A stretch of DNA of 64,000 bases from Pseudomonadota bacterium (GCA_023393635.1 JAEWKT010000005.1:22325-86324); one strand, 5' to 3'; shown: positions 18,628-26,501, counted from the first letter of the stretch. Notes: generated by a model not told the origin, from the letters alone. Numbers and translations: made by a program.

Positions 18628-19713
18628 ATGCCAACTATAAACAAACTAATCCCTGCGCTACCTCAATTATTAAAAAAAGCAAATATCCCTGAACTTGAAA
18701 TTATCTTTAAACCAAATCTAGAAAATAAAACGTTAATTCAGCGCATAGCACAGTTACAGCAGGCTTATCGACCTACATTCTGGCTCACCAATACTCACCT
18801 GCAACTTATGGTGCTTGAACTTAAGAAAAAACTAGGCAAACCATTAATTTATGACCATATTGAAACACTTAGCATGTCAGATGGTGGGCATACTGCTTTG
18901 GCATGGTATGGCTATCACTTGGCTGCAACCACGCCCACTATTGTGATTCTGCACACACTCACAGGTAGCCCTACCAGCATGCAGGATATGGTTAAGGATT
19001 TACATGAACAAACAGGCTGGCGGATTGTCGTTGCCGTACGTCGTGGCCATGCGCAGCTTGATTTTAACCCGCCCCGATTTAATATCTTTGGTTCTACTCA
19101 GGATTTAAAACAACAACTGGCACATATTGAACAGCTTTTTCCGCAATCGCCCTTATATGCTGTGGGTTCTTCGGCAGGGTCAGGCTTATTGATTCGTTAT
19201 TTGGGTGAAGAAAAGGATAATTCCAGATTTAAGGCTTCTTTTGCTTTTTGTCCAGGTTATAACATTGATGAAGGATTCAAGTATTGTCATCCGTTTTATA
19301 GCAAATATATGGCTAAAAAATTAATTAAAACATTTATCACACCACACCAAAATAAATTGCAGCATCTGTCTACCTTTAAATATCTAAACACTGCCAAAGA
19401 CCTGCTTTCATTTCATCAAAAGGTCTATGAATTCTCAGGGTACGCTAGTTATCAGGATTATTCGGATGCGACCAACCCCATGAAAGTGTTCAAGCAGATG
19501 ACCTGCCCCGTCATGGTATTAAATGCCTATGATGACCCCGTATGCAATATCCAAAATGCTGAGCCTTATGTAGCAGATATACAGCAAATGCCTAATATTA
19601 TTCTGGTTAAAACGCGAAAAGGCAGTCATTGTGCTTATCCACAAGGCTGGCAGGCCAAATCATGGGCACATCAATTAATGGCTGAATATTTTCAGGCCAT
19701 CCATAAAAATTAG
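18628..19713 (+). CDS. YheT/ABHD3-type alpha/beta hydrolase
   Basis: The protein begins MPTINKLIPALPQLL. The region before the core has TFWLTNTHLQ, as in the YheT family (FRPPWWLRNPHLQT type). The oxyanion region is VILHTLTGS and the nucleophile elbow is VGSSAGSG. The acid lies in NAYDDPVC and the histidine in KGSHCAY. These are cytoplasmic or membrane-associated esterases of uncertain substrate. ATG 18628 has AGAGGA at good spacing; the longer reading from 18574 does not. Confidence 0.85.
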   Translation: MPTINKLIPALPQLLKKANIPELEIIFKPNLENKTLIQRIAQLQQAYRPTFWLTNTHLQLMVLELKKKLGKPLIYDHIETLSMSDGGHTALAWYGYHLAATTPTIVILHTLTGSPTSMQDMVKDLHEQTGWRIVVAVRRGHAQLDFNPPRFNIFGSTQDLKQQLAHIEQLFPQSPLYAVGSSAGSGLLIRYLGEEKDNSRFKASFAFCPGYNIDEGFKYCHPFYSKYMAKKLIKTFITPHQNKLQHLSTFKYLNTAKDLLSFHQKVYEFSGYASYQDYSDATNPMKVFKQMTCPVMVLNAYDDPVCNIQNAEPYVADIQQMPNIILVKTRKGSHCAYPQGWQAKSWAHQLMAEYFQAIHKN

Positions 19714-19862
19714 TCTCAATGCCAATCAACCTGACGGATAAAATTCTTATGAGAGAAGCAGTAAATTAAAATTAGTTTTAATATGCAGCCAAATGCACTA
19801 CAAAATCAGCTAAAATAAACCGATTTTTTGTGTTCAATTTCCCAAAAGAAGGAACCCCTGCC

Positions 19863-21104
19863 GTGGACGTACGTCTGTCTGACCGTGTTAACTCGATTAA
19901 ACCTTCTCCAACGCTTGCTGTTACCAACAAAGCTGCCGAATTAAAAGCTGCTGGCCATAATATTATTGGCCTTGGCGCAGGTGAGCCAGACTTTGATACA
20001 CCACAACATATTAAAGATGCTGCCATTGCTGCCATCAATAATGGCTTTACCAAATACACGGCTGTTGACGGTACACCTGGCCTTAAAAAAGCCATTATTG
20101 CCAAGTTCAAACGCGATAATAATCTGGATTATGCAGCGAACCAGATTTTGGTATCTTGTGGTGGTAAACAAAGCTTCTTTAACTTGGCCTTGGCGTTTAT
20201 TAACCCAGGCGACGAAGTAATTATCCCTGCCCCATTTTGGGTAAGCTATCCAGATATGGTGTTAATTGCTGAAGGCGTGCCTGTTATTGTTAAATGTGGT
20301 GAAGAGCAACGCTTTAAAATCACCCCAGAGCAATTAGAAGCGGCTATTACCCCAAAAACCAGACTGGTAGTACTCAACAGCCCATCTAACCCCACAGGTA
20401 TGATTTATACCAAAGAAGAGTTAGAAGCATTGGCTGAAGTGCTGCGTCGTCATCCACAGGTCTATGTGGCCTCAGACGATATGTACGAGCCAATTCGCTG
20501 GTCTGGCCCGTTTTATAACATCGTCAATGTTGCGCCTGACTTATATGACCGCACTTTAGTATTAAATGGCGTGTCTAAAGCCTATGCCATGACTGGCTGG
20601 CGCATTGGTTATGCCGCTGGCCCTGCCAAAATTATTGGCGCAATGAAAAAAGTTCAATCACAGTCGACTTCCAACCCAACCTCTATTAGTCAGGTTGCCG
20701 CAGAAGCCGCCTTAAATGGCCCACAAGATGTATTAGAGCCGATGATTGAAGCGTTTAAACGTCGTCATGATTTAGTAGTAAATGGATTAAATGCTATTAA
20801 AGGTATTAGCTGTTTAGATGCCGATGGCGCGTTTTATGCCTATCCATCAGTACGTCCTTTAATTCGTGCATTAGGTTTAAATTCTTGCACAGAATTTTCT
20901 GACTGGTTACTTGATAAAACTGGCGTTGCGGTTGTACCAGGCGATGCCTTTGGTCTGGGTGGCTTTATCCGCATTTCATTTGCCACGGCTGATGAAATAT
21001 TGGTTGATGCATTAAGCCGCATTGAAAAAGCAGTCAATGAAATTGATCCAGCTACTTTAGATGCTGCCATTAAATCAGTTGAAGCCGATAAATTGACTGG
21101 GTAA
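19863..21104 (+). CDS. aspC: Aspartate aminotransferase, class I (pyridoxal-phosphate enzyme)
   Basis: The enzyme interconverts aspartate and oxaloacetate (and probably related pairs) by transamination. Class I-b features are present: LGAGEPDFDTPQHI, NSPSNPTGMIYTKEEL, the SDDMYEPI motif, and the lysine forming the internal aldimine in NGVSKAYAMTGWRIGY. The C-terminal FIRISFA arginine binds the substrate carboxylate. The GTG at 19863 (VDVRLSDRVNSIKPS) is preferred because AGAAGGA stands before it; the upstream in-frame GTG at 19830 has none. The gene ends in a strong terminator. Confidence 0.9.
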   Translation: MDVRLSDRVNSIKPSPTLAVTNKAAELKAAGHNIIGLGAGEPDFDTPQHIKDAAIAAINNGFTKYTAVDGTPGLKKAIIAKFKRDNNLDYAANQILVSCGGKQSFFNLALAFINPGDEVIIPAPFWVSYPDMVLIAEGVPVIVKCGEEQRFKITPEQLEAAITPKTRLVVLNSPSNPTGMIYTKEELEALAEVLRRHPQVYVASDDMYEPIRWSGPFYNIVNVAPDLYDRTLVLNGVSKAYAMTGWRIGYAAGPAKIIGAMKKVQSQSTSNPTSISQVAAEAALNGPQDVLEPMIEAFKRRHDLVVNGLNAIKGISCLDADGAFYAYPSVRPLIRALGLNSCTEFSDWLLDKTGVAVVPGDAFGLGGFIRISFATADEILVDALSRIEKAVNEIDPATLDAAIKSVEADKLTG

Positions 21105-21133
21105 GCTGCCACCAATTAATCATGCTGTGATAA

Positions 21134-21165
21134 AGCCCTGTCATGTACTGACGGGGCTTTTTTTA
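21134..21165 (+). terminator. Terminator after aspC
   Basis: AGCCCTGTCA pairs with TGACGGGGCT (one G-U) around TGTAC and is followed by seven Ts. Confidence 0.9.
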
Positions 21166-21292
21166 TGGCTAAATTTTAATAATTAAACAAAATACACATT
21201 AAATCGGTGATGATTTGAACACTCAATAGCATTTGCTTGAAAAATGCTTGACCGCACTTCACTTGCTGCCTAAAATGCCCATCACCAACTGT

Positions 21293-21368
21293 TCTCCAAT
21301 AGCTCAGTCGGTAGAGCAACGGACTGTTAATCCGTGTGTCCCTGGTTCGAGCCCAGGTTGGAGAGCCA
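21293..21368 (+). tRNA. tRNA-Asn (GTT), copy 1
   Basis: The 76-nt cloverleaf has acceptor arms TCTCCAA/TTGGAGA, a D-arm GCTC/GAGC, an anticodon loop CTGTTAA, a T-arm CCTGG/CCAGG with loop TTCGAGC, and an encoded 3' CCA. The anticodon GTT reads AAC/AAT. The mature sequence is identical to copy 2. Confidence 0.97.
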
Positions 21369-21393
21369 ATATTCTGCTGTAGAAAAAAATAAT

Positions 21394-21420
21394 ATCCCTA
21401 CCAATGAGTAGGGATTTTTT
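21394..21420 (+). terminator. Terminator after first tRNA-Asn
   Basis: ATCCCTAC and GTAGGGAT form a perfect 8-bp stem around CAATGA, followed by TTTTT. Confidence 0.85.
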
Positions 21421-21595
21421 ATGCCTGTTTTATGATGATAAATTAAAGCGTTTTAGTTTAAAAAAGCTACTCAGTGAATTTGACATCAGCTTCGATGTTT
21501 ATAAAACCAACAAAGAAACCCAGATTTATTAATATTTTATCAAAACCACTTGACCCGTTTAACGTACATGCATAGAATGCTGCCGTACTGATCGA

Positions 21596-21671
21596 TCTCC
21601 AATAGCTCAGTCGGTAGAGCAACGGACTGTTAATCCGTGTGTCCCTGGTTCGAGCCCAGGTTGGAGAGCCA
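21596..21671 (+). tRNA. tRNA-Asn (GTT), copy 2
   Basis: This is a second 76-nt tRNA-Asn identical to copy 1 from acceptor to CCA, about 230 bp downstream, with unrelated flanks and its own terminator. Confidence 0.97.
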
Positions 21672-21680
21672 AATTCTAAG

Positions 21681-21717
21681 AAGGCCTTGCTGCATAATCT
21701 GCTGCAAGGCCTTTTTT
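21681..21717 (+). terminator. Terminator after second tRNA-Asn
   Basis: AAGGCCTTGC and GCAAGGCCTT form a perfect 10-bp stem with a 13-nt loop, followed by a T-run. Confidence 0.85.
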
Positions 21718-21764
21718 TATCGCTGCGTTTTATATAATGTTTTGGTGTATCAAGTATAGAGGGA

Positions 21765-22238
21765 ATGAATATGGCTAGTGGATTAATGAGCATTGCATTT
21801 TTTATTTTAATTTTTGTTTGTATAGTCGCGCTATTGTTAGGCGGCAAAAACAAAAAGCCCAAGCAACAACACACGCCCATTTCTGCTAAACCAATTTTAA
21901 CCAAACGCGAGTTACAATTTTTTGCTGTGCTTGAGCAAGCCCTACCCCGCGCCTATATTTTTCCGCAAGTGAGCTTTTCGGCTATTTTAACCACTAAGGG
22001 CTTTTATACACGGAGTCAATTTAACCGTAAGATTGCTGACTTTGTGGTGTGTGATGAACGCATGAACATTGTGGCCGTTATTGAGCTAGACGACAGTAGC
22101 CATAAAGGCCGTGAGCAGTAAGATGCCGTCCGTGATGCCATGCTCAATGAAGCGGGCTATCCCGTATTACGCTACGCCCAAATACCCCAAGCATCCCAAA
22201 TCAGCAAAGATATGCGCCAATGGCTTAAGCTTACATAA
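21765..22238 (+). pseudogene. DUF2726 nuclease-like protein interrupted by an in-frame stop
   Basis: An N-terminal membrane anchor (FFILIFVCIVALLLGG) is followed by a DUF2726 domain of the restriction-endonuclease-like fold: LTKRELQFFAVLEQAL, PQVSFSAIL, KIADFVVCDERMNIVAVIELDDSSH. After GREQ a TAA (22119-22121) stops translation. The same frame continues without a shift through DAVRDAMLNEAGYPVLRYAQ to a second stop at 22236-22238, restoring the family's usual C-terminus (158 codons in all). The family usually has a glutamine-aspartate here, so CAA to TAA is the simplest explanation. The catalytic D...E-x-D/K core is before the stop, so a truncated product could be partly functional. Confidence 0.8.
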
Positions 22239-22242
22239 GGCA

Positions 22243-22605
22243 CTAATGCGCAGCCTTGGCATCAAACGCTTTGTGCTGATTACTGGTTGAATCTCGCACA
22301 TTTTGCAGGCAGGTAGTGGTTTTTACTTCAACCACTTTGCCCTTGGCGTCAAAACACTGGCAGCCTTTTTGGGTTTTCATGCAACCTGCAATATAAGGCG
22401 TTTTTGCTCTTGATGCCAAATTTCTTAATTGATCTTTAATGGCTTCATTTTGATTTTGCGTATTAGCTGCGGATTGAGCGGCGGCTGCACTTGACGACAC
22501 TTTACCCGCACCAGTATCAAAGAAAGATTGCTTCTTTAACACATTAAATATGGCTACTGCAATTAACAAAAAAACTGCCAGCTTTATAAGTTGCTGTAAT
22601 GCCAT
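22243..22605 (-). CDS. Hypothetical single-pass membrane protein
   Basis: The 120-residue protein has an N-terminal membrane segment (LAVFLLIAVAIFNVL) and a low-complexity Ser/Ala/Gln linker. A small C-terminal domain contains four cysteines (AGCMKTQKGCQCFDAKGK and TTTCLQNV), which could form disulfides in the periplasm. I do not recognise a family. It is convergent with the broken DUF2726 gene, 4 bp away. Confidence 0.65.
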   Translation of the reverse strand: MALQQLIKLAVFLLIAVAIFNVLKKQSFFDTGAGKVSSSAAAAQSAANTQNQNEAIKDQLRNLASRAKTPYIAGCMKTQKGCQCFDAKGKVVEVKTTTCLQNVRDSTSNQHKAFDAKAAH

Positions 22606-22725
22606 GAAACATACTTCTATATAAAATTGGTGAAGTCATTAGAAGGCTATATTAACGCATCGTACAGCGCAAAATGACACAATGAATAAAACAACTGGGT
22701 TTAACTAGTTTTAACCATTTAACTA

Positions 22726-22809
22726 ACTTCTTGCATAACCCCCTCTTGCGCTACGCTCACCCCTGAGAGGGGAAATTTAAAAGGGGTTTAAACTGTTTAT
22801 GTAAGAAGT
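22726..22809. repeat. 84-bp long imperfect palindrome (REP/MITE-like)
   Basis: The outer arms ACTTCTTGCATAA and TTATGTAAGAAGT match with one mismatch. Inside them AACCCC pairs with GGGGTT, and CCCCTCT pairs with AGAGGGG. The whole element is intergenic and contains no gene. It could be a non-autonomous mobile element or a REP-like sequence; copy number elsewhere in the genome would decide. Confidence 0.55.
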
Positions 22810-22825
22810 CTAACCTCAAATATTA

Positions 22826-23482
22826 CTAATCTTTTAAGGCTGCAAGTTCTTTTAGTATGCGTTGTAATAACTGCTCATTAATACAATCGGAAATCTTAGC
22901 TACTGGATAGGCGCGTGATATCGCTAAGTGCGAAATACTTTGTGCCTTGGTAAAATATATATTTTCAACATGCTGAGTACTGGTCGTGGCAACGGCTAAG
23001 TTATCCTCGTATTTGGCATCAGTCCCTAAAAAATCACTTTCTGAAAAATAATTGAGGCAGCGTACGACGTTGGCAGGGATAGTGCGCGGATCATCCTGAT
23101 GACGATGCGGCCATAATCTGCCTTTGCCACCTGCTGCAATAGTAACGAGCAAATCTACCACGACATCACGGCTTTCCAGCGCTTTTGCCACTTGCACTGC
23201 CTCTAAACCACCTTGACTAAAACCAATAATCACAATGGCTTGCCCTTGTGCTGCAGCCTTTTGCAAATCATTTGCTATCTCTGCCATCTGCAAATGACCA
23301 TACATGGTGCTATTGCGATAACCAGATTGGCGTAAAAACTTTAAAAGATGTCGCTGCATATGCTCACGCGACGCAAAACCATAAATAGCGGCAATGCACG
23401 GACTTACTAAGTGTTGATCAAGTGCTGGACGATCTGCCATTTGCAATTTGGCGAGTTTTCGTGTGAAATTTGGTGCGGACAT
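22826..23482 (-). CDS. Alpha/beta-hydrolase fold protein (lipase/thioesterase-like)
   Basis: The 218-residue protein has a serine elbow GFSQGGLEAV inside IVIIGFSQGG, a plausible acid in YFSESDFLGTD and a histidine in QSISHLAISRAYP. The order Ser-Asp-His is that of alpha/beta hydrolases, and the short size fits a compact esterase or thioesterase. It begins MSAPNFTRKLAKLQ with no signal peptide. It is the last host gene before the prophage attachment site. Substrate unknown. Confidence 0.7.
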   Translation of the reverse strand: MSAPNFTRKLAKLQMADRPALDQHLVSPCIAAIYGFASREHMQRHLLKFLRQSGYRNSTMYGHLQMAEIANDLQKAAAQGQAIVIIGFSQGGLEAVQVAKALESRDVVVDLLVTIAAGGKGRLWPHRHQDDPRTIPANVVRCLNYFSESDFLGTDAKYEDNLAVATTSTQHVENIYFTKAQSISHLAISRAYPVAKISDCINEQLLQRILKELAALKD

Positions 23483-23673
23483 ACGCTGCTTACCAGTATG
23501 TGAGGATATTGGCGCTAGTTTAAATAATTATTGAGGCAACACTATGGCAAAAAAGACAAAGTTACTAAATGCTGATATTTAATTTTCATTTCAACAAAGG
23601 AACAGTTATTGCTGCAATTAATGACAAGTAGATTATTAAGATTATTAGTATTGCTGCAAAGCATTGGTATATA

Positions 23674-23723
23674 TGGTGCGCCTGGCGGGATTCGAACCCA
23701 CGACCCCTGCCTTCGGAGGGCAG
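23674..23723 (-). other. attL: 3' half of tRNA-Arg(CCG), prophage attachment site
   Basis: On the minus strand this 50-nt segment runs from the anticodon stem (CTGCCCTCCGAAGGCAG, anticodon CCG) through the T-arm (GTGGGTTCGAATCCCGC) to the acceptor 3' strand CAGGCGC, A and CCA. The D-arm and 5' acceptor strand are missing: upstream sequence is AT-rich and cannot pair. A tRNA 3' fragment next to phage genes is the hallmark of integration into a tRNA gene. The intact tRNA-Arg should lie at the far (right) prophage end on the same strand. Confidence 0.87.
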
Positions 23724-23782
23724 TAAATAGTTATAAATTATAATGGCTTGCTGATTTATGGGGCAGATATGGGGTAATTGAT

Positions 23783-23827
23783 AAAAGTAACCCGCAGGTT
23801 TGAGCATTGTTAATAGGCTTTGCGGGT
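23783..23827 (-). terminator. Possible terminator after csf operon
   Basis: ACCCGCA (23790-23796 region) and TGCGGGT (23821-23827) form a 7-bp stem around a 24-nt loop; a weak T-rich stretch follows on the minus strand. It lies 14 bp past the csf1 stop. Confidence 0.45.
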
Positions 23828-23840
23828 GTTGTTGAGGACA

Positions 23841-24593
23841 TTATAGCTCATGCTTTCGCGCTACAAAACATGCCACTCGCAGCATGTCGTACTCTTTCAG
23901 CCGATACTCTTTAAATTGCGCCTCATATTCACGCCATATGCCTAAGCCTGCTTTTAAAATGGCTGCCTGGTTATAGTCGCCTGTCAGTATGCTGTCTTTG
24001 CTAAAGTGCTCATATGCAGCTTCGACAAGTGCAAGTAGTGTAGTAAATTCAGTCCGCTTAATTAATATTGTTGCATCATCAAGCTGAATAAAATAACTAT
24101 CTTGTGAGTGATTGAGCTTTGCGCGGAAGATAACGTGCTTCTTGCCCACTTCTGCCAGTGTAATCACAAATGGCGGTTTTGGTGGATTGAGCAGCACTTC
24201 TGCTATTTGTTTGCGCTCTGGTCGTAGCCAGTCATCACCACTAAATACATGACTAGAAAACATCCAGTTGGCAACAAATGGTTTTTTATCGTCTTTCACT
24301 GGAAAATATGGACTATGGCCATGTTTCTCGCACGCCAACTCCCATGCTTCTTTTTTCATTAATGCAGCGCATGAATAACACATTGTTTGTGATTGCACTG
24401 CCTTGGCAATATTGGTATCTGTGAATGCCGAACCAATAACGTCTTTTAAATGCCAGCCCAGATTTTCAGTATCGCCAGCGCATAGCCAGCAAATAGCGTC
24501 CTGCCCATACTTTGACTTTTTACCCTTTGGCTCAGGCGGCTCAAATTCTGGCATTTGCAGCATACCTTTATAAATGGCTTGTGTCGTGCTCAT
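23841..24593 (-). CDS. csf1: Csf1-like zinc-finger protein (type IV CRISPR-Cas large subunit)
   Basis: Csf1 is the small Cas8-like subunit of type IV effector complexes. This 250-residue protein has two CxxC pairs, C35-W-L-C38 (AICWLCAG) and C72-Y-S-C75 (TMCYSCAA), spaced as in Csf1 zinc fingers. Next come FTDTNIAKAVQSQ, a conserved-looking W/ERKQIAEVLLNPPKPPFVITLA block and KKHVIFRAKLN. These match my recollection of type IV Csf1 proteins. It is the last gene of a six-gene overlapping operon, its ATG overlapping the TGA of the TGT-like gene by 4 bp. The assignment is from remembered family patterns plus the neighbouring csf2/csf3-like genes. Confidence 0.72.
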   Translation of the reverse strand: MSTTQAIYKGMLQMPEFEPPEPKGKKSKYGQDAICWLCAGDTENLGWHLKDVIGSAFTDTNIAKAVQSQTMCYSCAALMKKEAWELACEKHGHSPYFPVKDDKKPFVANWMFSSHVFSGDDWLRPERKQIAEVLLNPPKPPFVITLAEVGKKHVIFRAKLNHSQDSYFIQLDDATILIKRTEFTTLLALVEAAYEHFSKDSILTGDYNQAAILKAGLGIWREYEAQFKEYRLKEYDMLRVACFVARKHEL

Positions 24594-25315
24594 GCAATCA
24601 CCTGATAGTTCAATGCGCTTTTAATAGCAATGCTGGCATTCATTAAGGCCAGCTCTTTAAATGACTTCGTGCTTGTTTCTACGCTTGCCTTGCCAAATTG
24701 CCATGCCTGCTTGGCTTGAGCGTCAGTGTAATAACTGATGCTATCCATGCTATCAACTCCTGTTTTCATCCACTGCGCTACATGAACGCTATTAAAGCCC
24801 GCGCCAAGAACATGAATTTTAATGCACTTGTTAAACTCTTGCTGAATAATTTTCACGATAAGCGCAACATTGCCAGCCTCTTTTTCAATATTAAACGCAT
24901 GGTTTGAAATGCAAATTAGCTTTAAATCTGGGGCGTGCTGTTTATAAAATCTAATTTGTTTTCTGGCTGCAAATACATCAGCTACAGGGCTTTTGAATTG
25001 AATAACGGGCGCAACATTAACGCTGCAAATATCCTTAAAATAAAGGAATTGCTGCATGGATTGTTCAGGAAATTTAAACACATCAGGGGCAATGCAATGC
25101 ACATTTTTTGACTGGCCGTATTGCGTATAATGTTTCGCCAGGGCTTGAATATACTGCTCATCCATACGCTGTTTTTTACAGCTTAATGCAAATGCACCAG
25201 AGTCAAGAATAATAAAATGGTCGGGCGTGATGTGTGGAATATTTGGATAAGCATAGAGGCGATCAAAGCATGATAGCTCAGGCTCAAGCTTTGCATTTGA
25301 TGACAAGATGAACAT
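24590..25315 (-). CDS. TGT/DpdA-superfamily base-transglycosylase-like protein
   Basis: The 241-residue protein shows the active-site pattern of tRNA-guanine transglycosylases and DNA-modifying DpdA. FIILDSGAFALS carries D38, equivalent to the general acid/base Asp of the DSGGF motif. CIAPDVF follows at 74-80, IHVLGAG at 167-173 and VDSMDSISYY at 187-196, where D191 sits where the nucleophile Asp precedes S/A-x-Y in archaeal TGT and DpdA. The CxCxxC zinc site of tRNA-type TGTs is absent and the protein is short. It overlaps csf3 by 1 bp and csf1 by 4 bp, so it is translated as part of the CRISPR operon. No preQ0-synthesis genes are in the window. Substrate (DNA, RNA or crRNA) unknown. Confidence 0.68.
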   Translation of the reverse strand: MFILSSNAKLEPELSCFDRLYAYPNIPHITPDHFIILDSGAFALSCKKQRMDEQYIQALAKHYTQYGQSKNVHCIAPDVFKFPEQSMQQFLYFKDICSVNVAPVIQFKSPVADVFAARKQIRFYKQHAPDLKLICISNHAFNIEKEAGNVALIVKIIQQEFNKCIKIHVLGAGFNSVHVAQWMKTGVDSMDSISYYTDAQAKQAWQFGKASVETSTKSFKELALMNASIAIKSALNYQVIA

Positions 25316-25971
25316 TAAGTATTCTCAACAATTACACACTGTCTGATGTTTTCATGTAGCGTGTAGGGCGGCTTGATTGCCCAATCCATTGCAATACCTG
25401 TTACACCATGCTCGGCTGCAAATTCAACTGGCAAGGCACGGTTGAAGCGGCAATCATCAATGTTATTGTGATCTTCTATTGTCCAGTGGCTCACCGCCCC
25501 ATGCCCTGCACGACGGTTTGAGCCAATATGCGTTACATCTTTTAGCAGTTGCTCAATGGCTTGCTTGTCGCCATTTACATACCAGACTACTGCACTGGTA
25601 ATAAATAACTTTACTGGCAATCTGGCGTTTTTATATGCGCCTTTGGTTGTTTGCACAACGCCCACTTTGCTCACATATTTTTCAGCTTCCTGCGCATTGA
25701 ACCGACGGTGCAGGTGCTTAGTGTGTACTAACTTGCAATCAAACAGTGGGCGGCTGACTTGATACCACCAGTCACCCCTCCACTGTTCTTTTTGTATTGG
25801 CAGGTCATCGACAGGCTTTAAATCACCGCTTGATTGCGTAGACACGAATTTATCAAAGCCTAGTTTCTTAAGCTGTGATTGATAGCCAATAATTCCGTCT
25901 ATTGCTACAGACCAATCGAATGATGCACTAAAGCCTGCGCGTAAGTGCGCTGTAATTTTCAATGGTGTCAT
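25315..25971 (-). CDS. csf3: Csf3-like (Cas5-type RAMP) subunit
   Basis: The 218-residue protein begins with a beta strand, LKITAHLRAGFSASFD, and VAIDGIIGYQSQL, in which the G-I-I-G-Y pattern after VAIDG is typical of Csf3. The HTKHLHRRFN segment at 83-92 and the glycine/arginine loop HIGSNRRAGHGAVSHW (148-163) resemble the RAMP glycine-rich loop. The C-terminus (AIKPPYTLHENIRQCVIVE) matches the PPYW-type ending I associate with Csf3. In type IV complexes this subunit caps the crRNA 5' handle. It overlaps the cas6e-like gene by 4 bp. Confidence 0.7.
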   Translation of the reverse strand: MTPLKITAHLRAGFSASFDWSVAIDGIIGYQSQLKKLGFDKFVSTQSSGDLKPVDDLPIQKEQWRGDWWYQVSRPLFDCKLVHTKHLHRRFNAQEAEKYVSKVGVVQTTKGAYKNARLPVKLFITSAVVWYVNGDKQAIEQLLKDVTHIGSNRRAGHGAVSHWTIEDHNNIDDCRFNRALPVEFAAEHGVTGIAMDWAIKPPYTLHENIRQCVIVENT

Positions 25972-26501
25972 TTCATCACCTCTGGCAACATCATTGCGCC
26001 AAAACCAAATGCGCCGCCCTGACCAATGCCAGTGCTGATTTTCTCATCAAACAGTGTGGCATCAGTAATTGTTAGCGTGCCAAAAAATAGAACCTGGCTT
26101 AACGGCATTTTATGACCATTATTTTTTATAACAATATGCGGCGGCATACTCTTATATGCCACATAATCAACCGTTGCCGCACCGTCTAGCCTGCGCTTAA
26201 TCCAGTCTTTGGTTTGCTCTGCTGTGTAGTCTTGCGGATATATAATACGATCCATTGTCCTGCGCTTGTTGAGCGATGCGCGGCACTCAAACATAAGCTG
26301 CTGGCCAACCACAAACCTCACTTCTTTGCTGCTTGTAGATGGCTCTGTGTTTGACAGCATGATGATCTGGTCGCCAGTATCGCGGTAACAAAATGGGCGT
26401 GAGTAACCTGCCGCCTGCTCTTCTTTAAAGAATGTCCACAGCAGTTGATGCTGCTGATAGTCCGACACAGACTGCATTTTATCTAAAATAGTGAGCCACA
26501 T
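25968..26501 (-). CDS. cas6e: Cas6e-like CRISPR RNA endonuclease
   Basis: The 177-residue protein has the Cas6e layout. YQQHQLLWTFF (15-25) corresponds to the Y-x-x-H-x-x-L-W segment with a catalytic-position histidine (H18). RPFCYRDTGDQIIMLS follows the R-x-F-L-Y-R pattern, and the C-terminal glycine-rich RNA-binding loop is GIGQGGAFGFGAMML (158-172). Cas6e cuts hairpin repeats of pre-crRNA and stays bound to the product. Some type IV systems use a Cas6e-like enzyme in place of Csf5. No CRISPR array is present in the window, so its RNA substrate must be encoded elsewhere. The start overlaps csf2 by 19 bp. Confidence 0.75.
   Translation of the reverse strand: MWLTILDKMQSVSDYQQHQLLWTFFKEEQAAGYSRPFCYRDTGDQIIMLSNTEPSTSSKEVRFVVGQQLMFECRASLNKRRTMDRIIYPQDYTAEQTKDWIKRRLDGAATVDYVAYKSMPPHIVIKNNGHKMPLSQVLFFGTLTITDATLFDEKISTGIGQGGAFGFGAMMLPEVMK

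Noticed and set aside
21293..21671. tRNA-Asn pair as a second prophage attachment site (integrated element between the copies)
   Set aside because: The 228 bp between them contain only a terminator and short flanks, with no integrase or mobile gene.
22119..22121. TAA as a recoded (pyrrolysine or other) codon in the DUF2726 gene
   Set aside because: TAA is not a recognised pyrrolysine codon and no recoding elements are visible; a nonsense mutation is the simpler explanation.
23674..23723. Functional tRNA gene
   Set aside because: Only the 3' half is present; no D-arm or 5' acceptor strand follows upstream, so it cannot fold as a tRNA.
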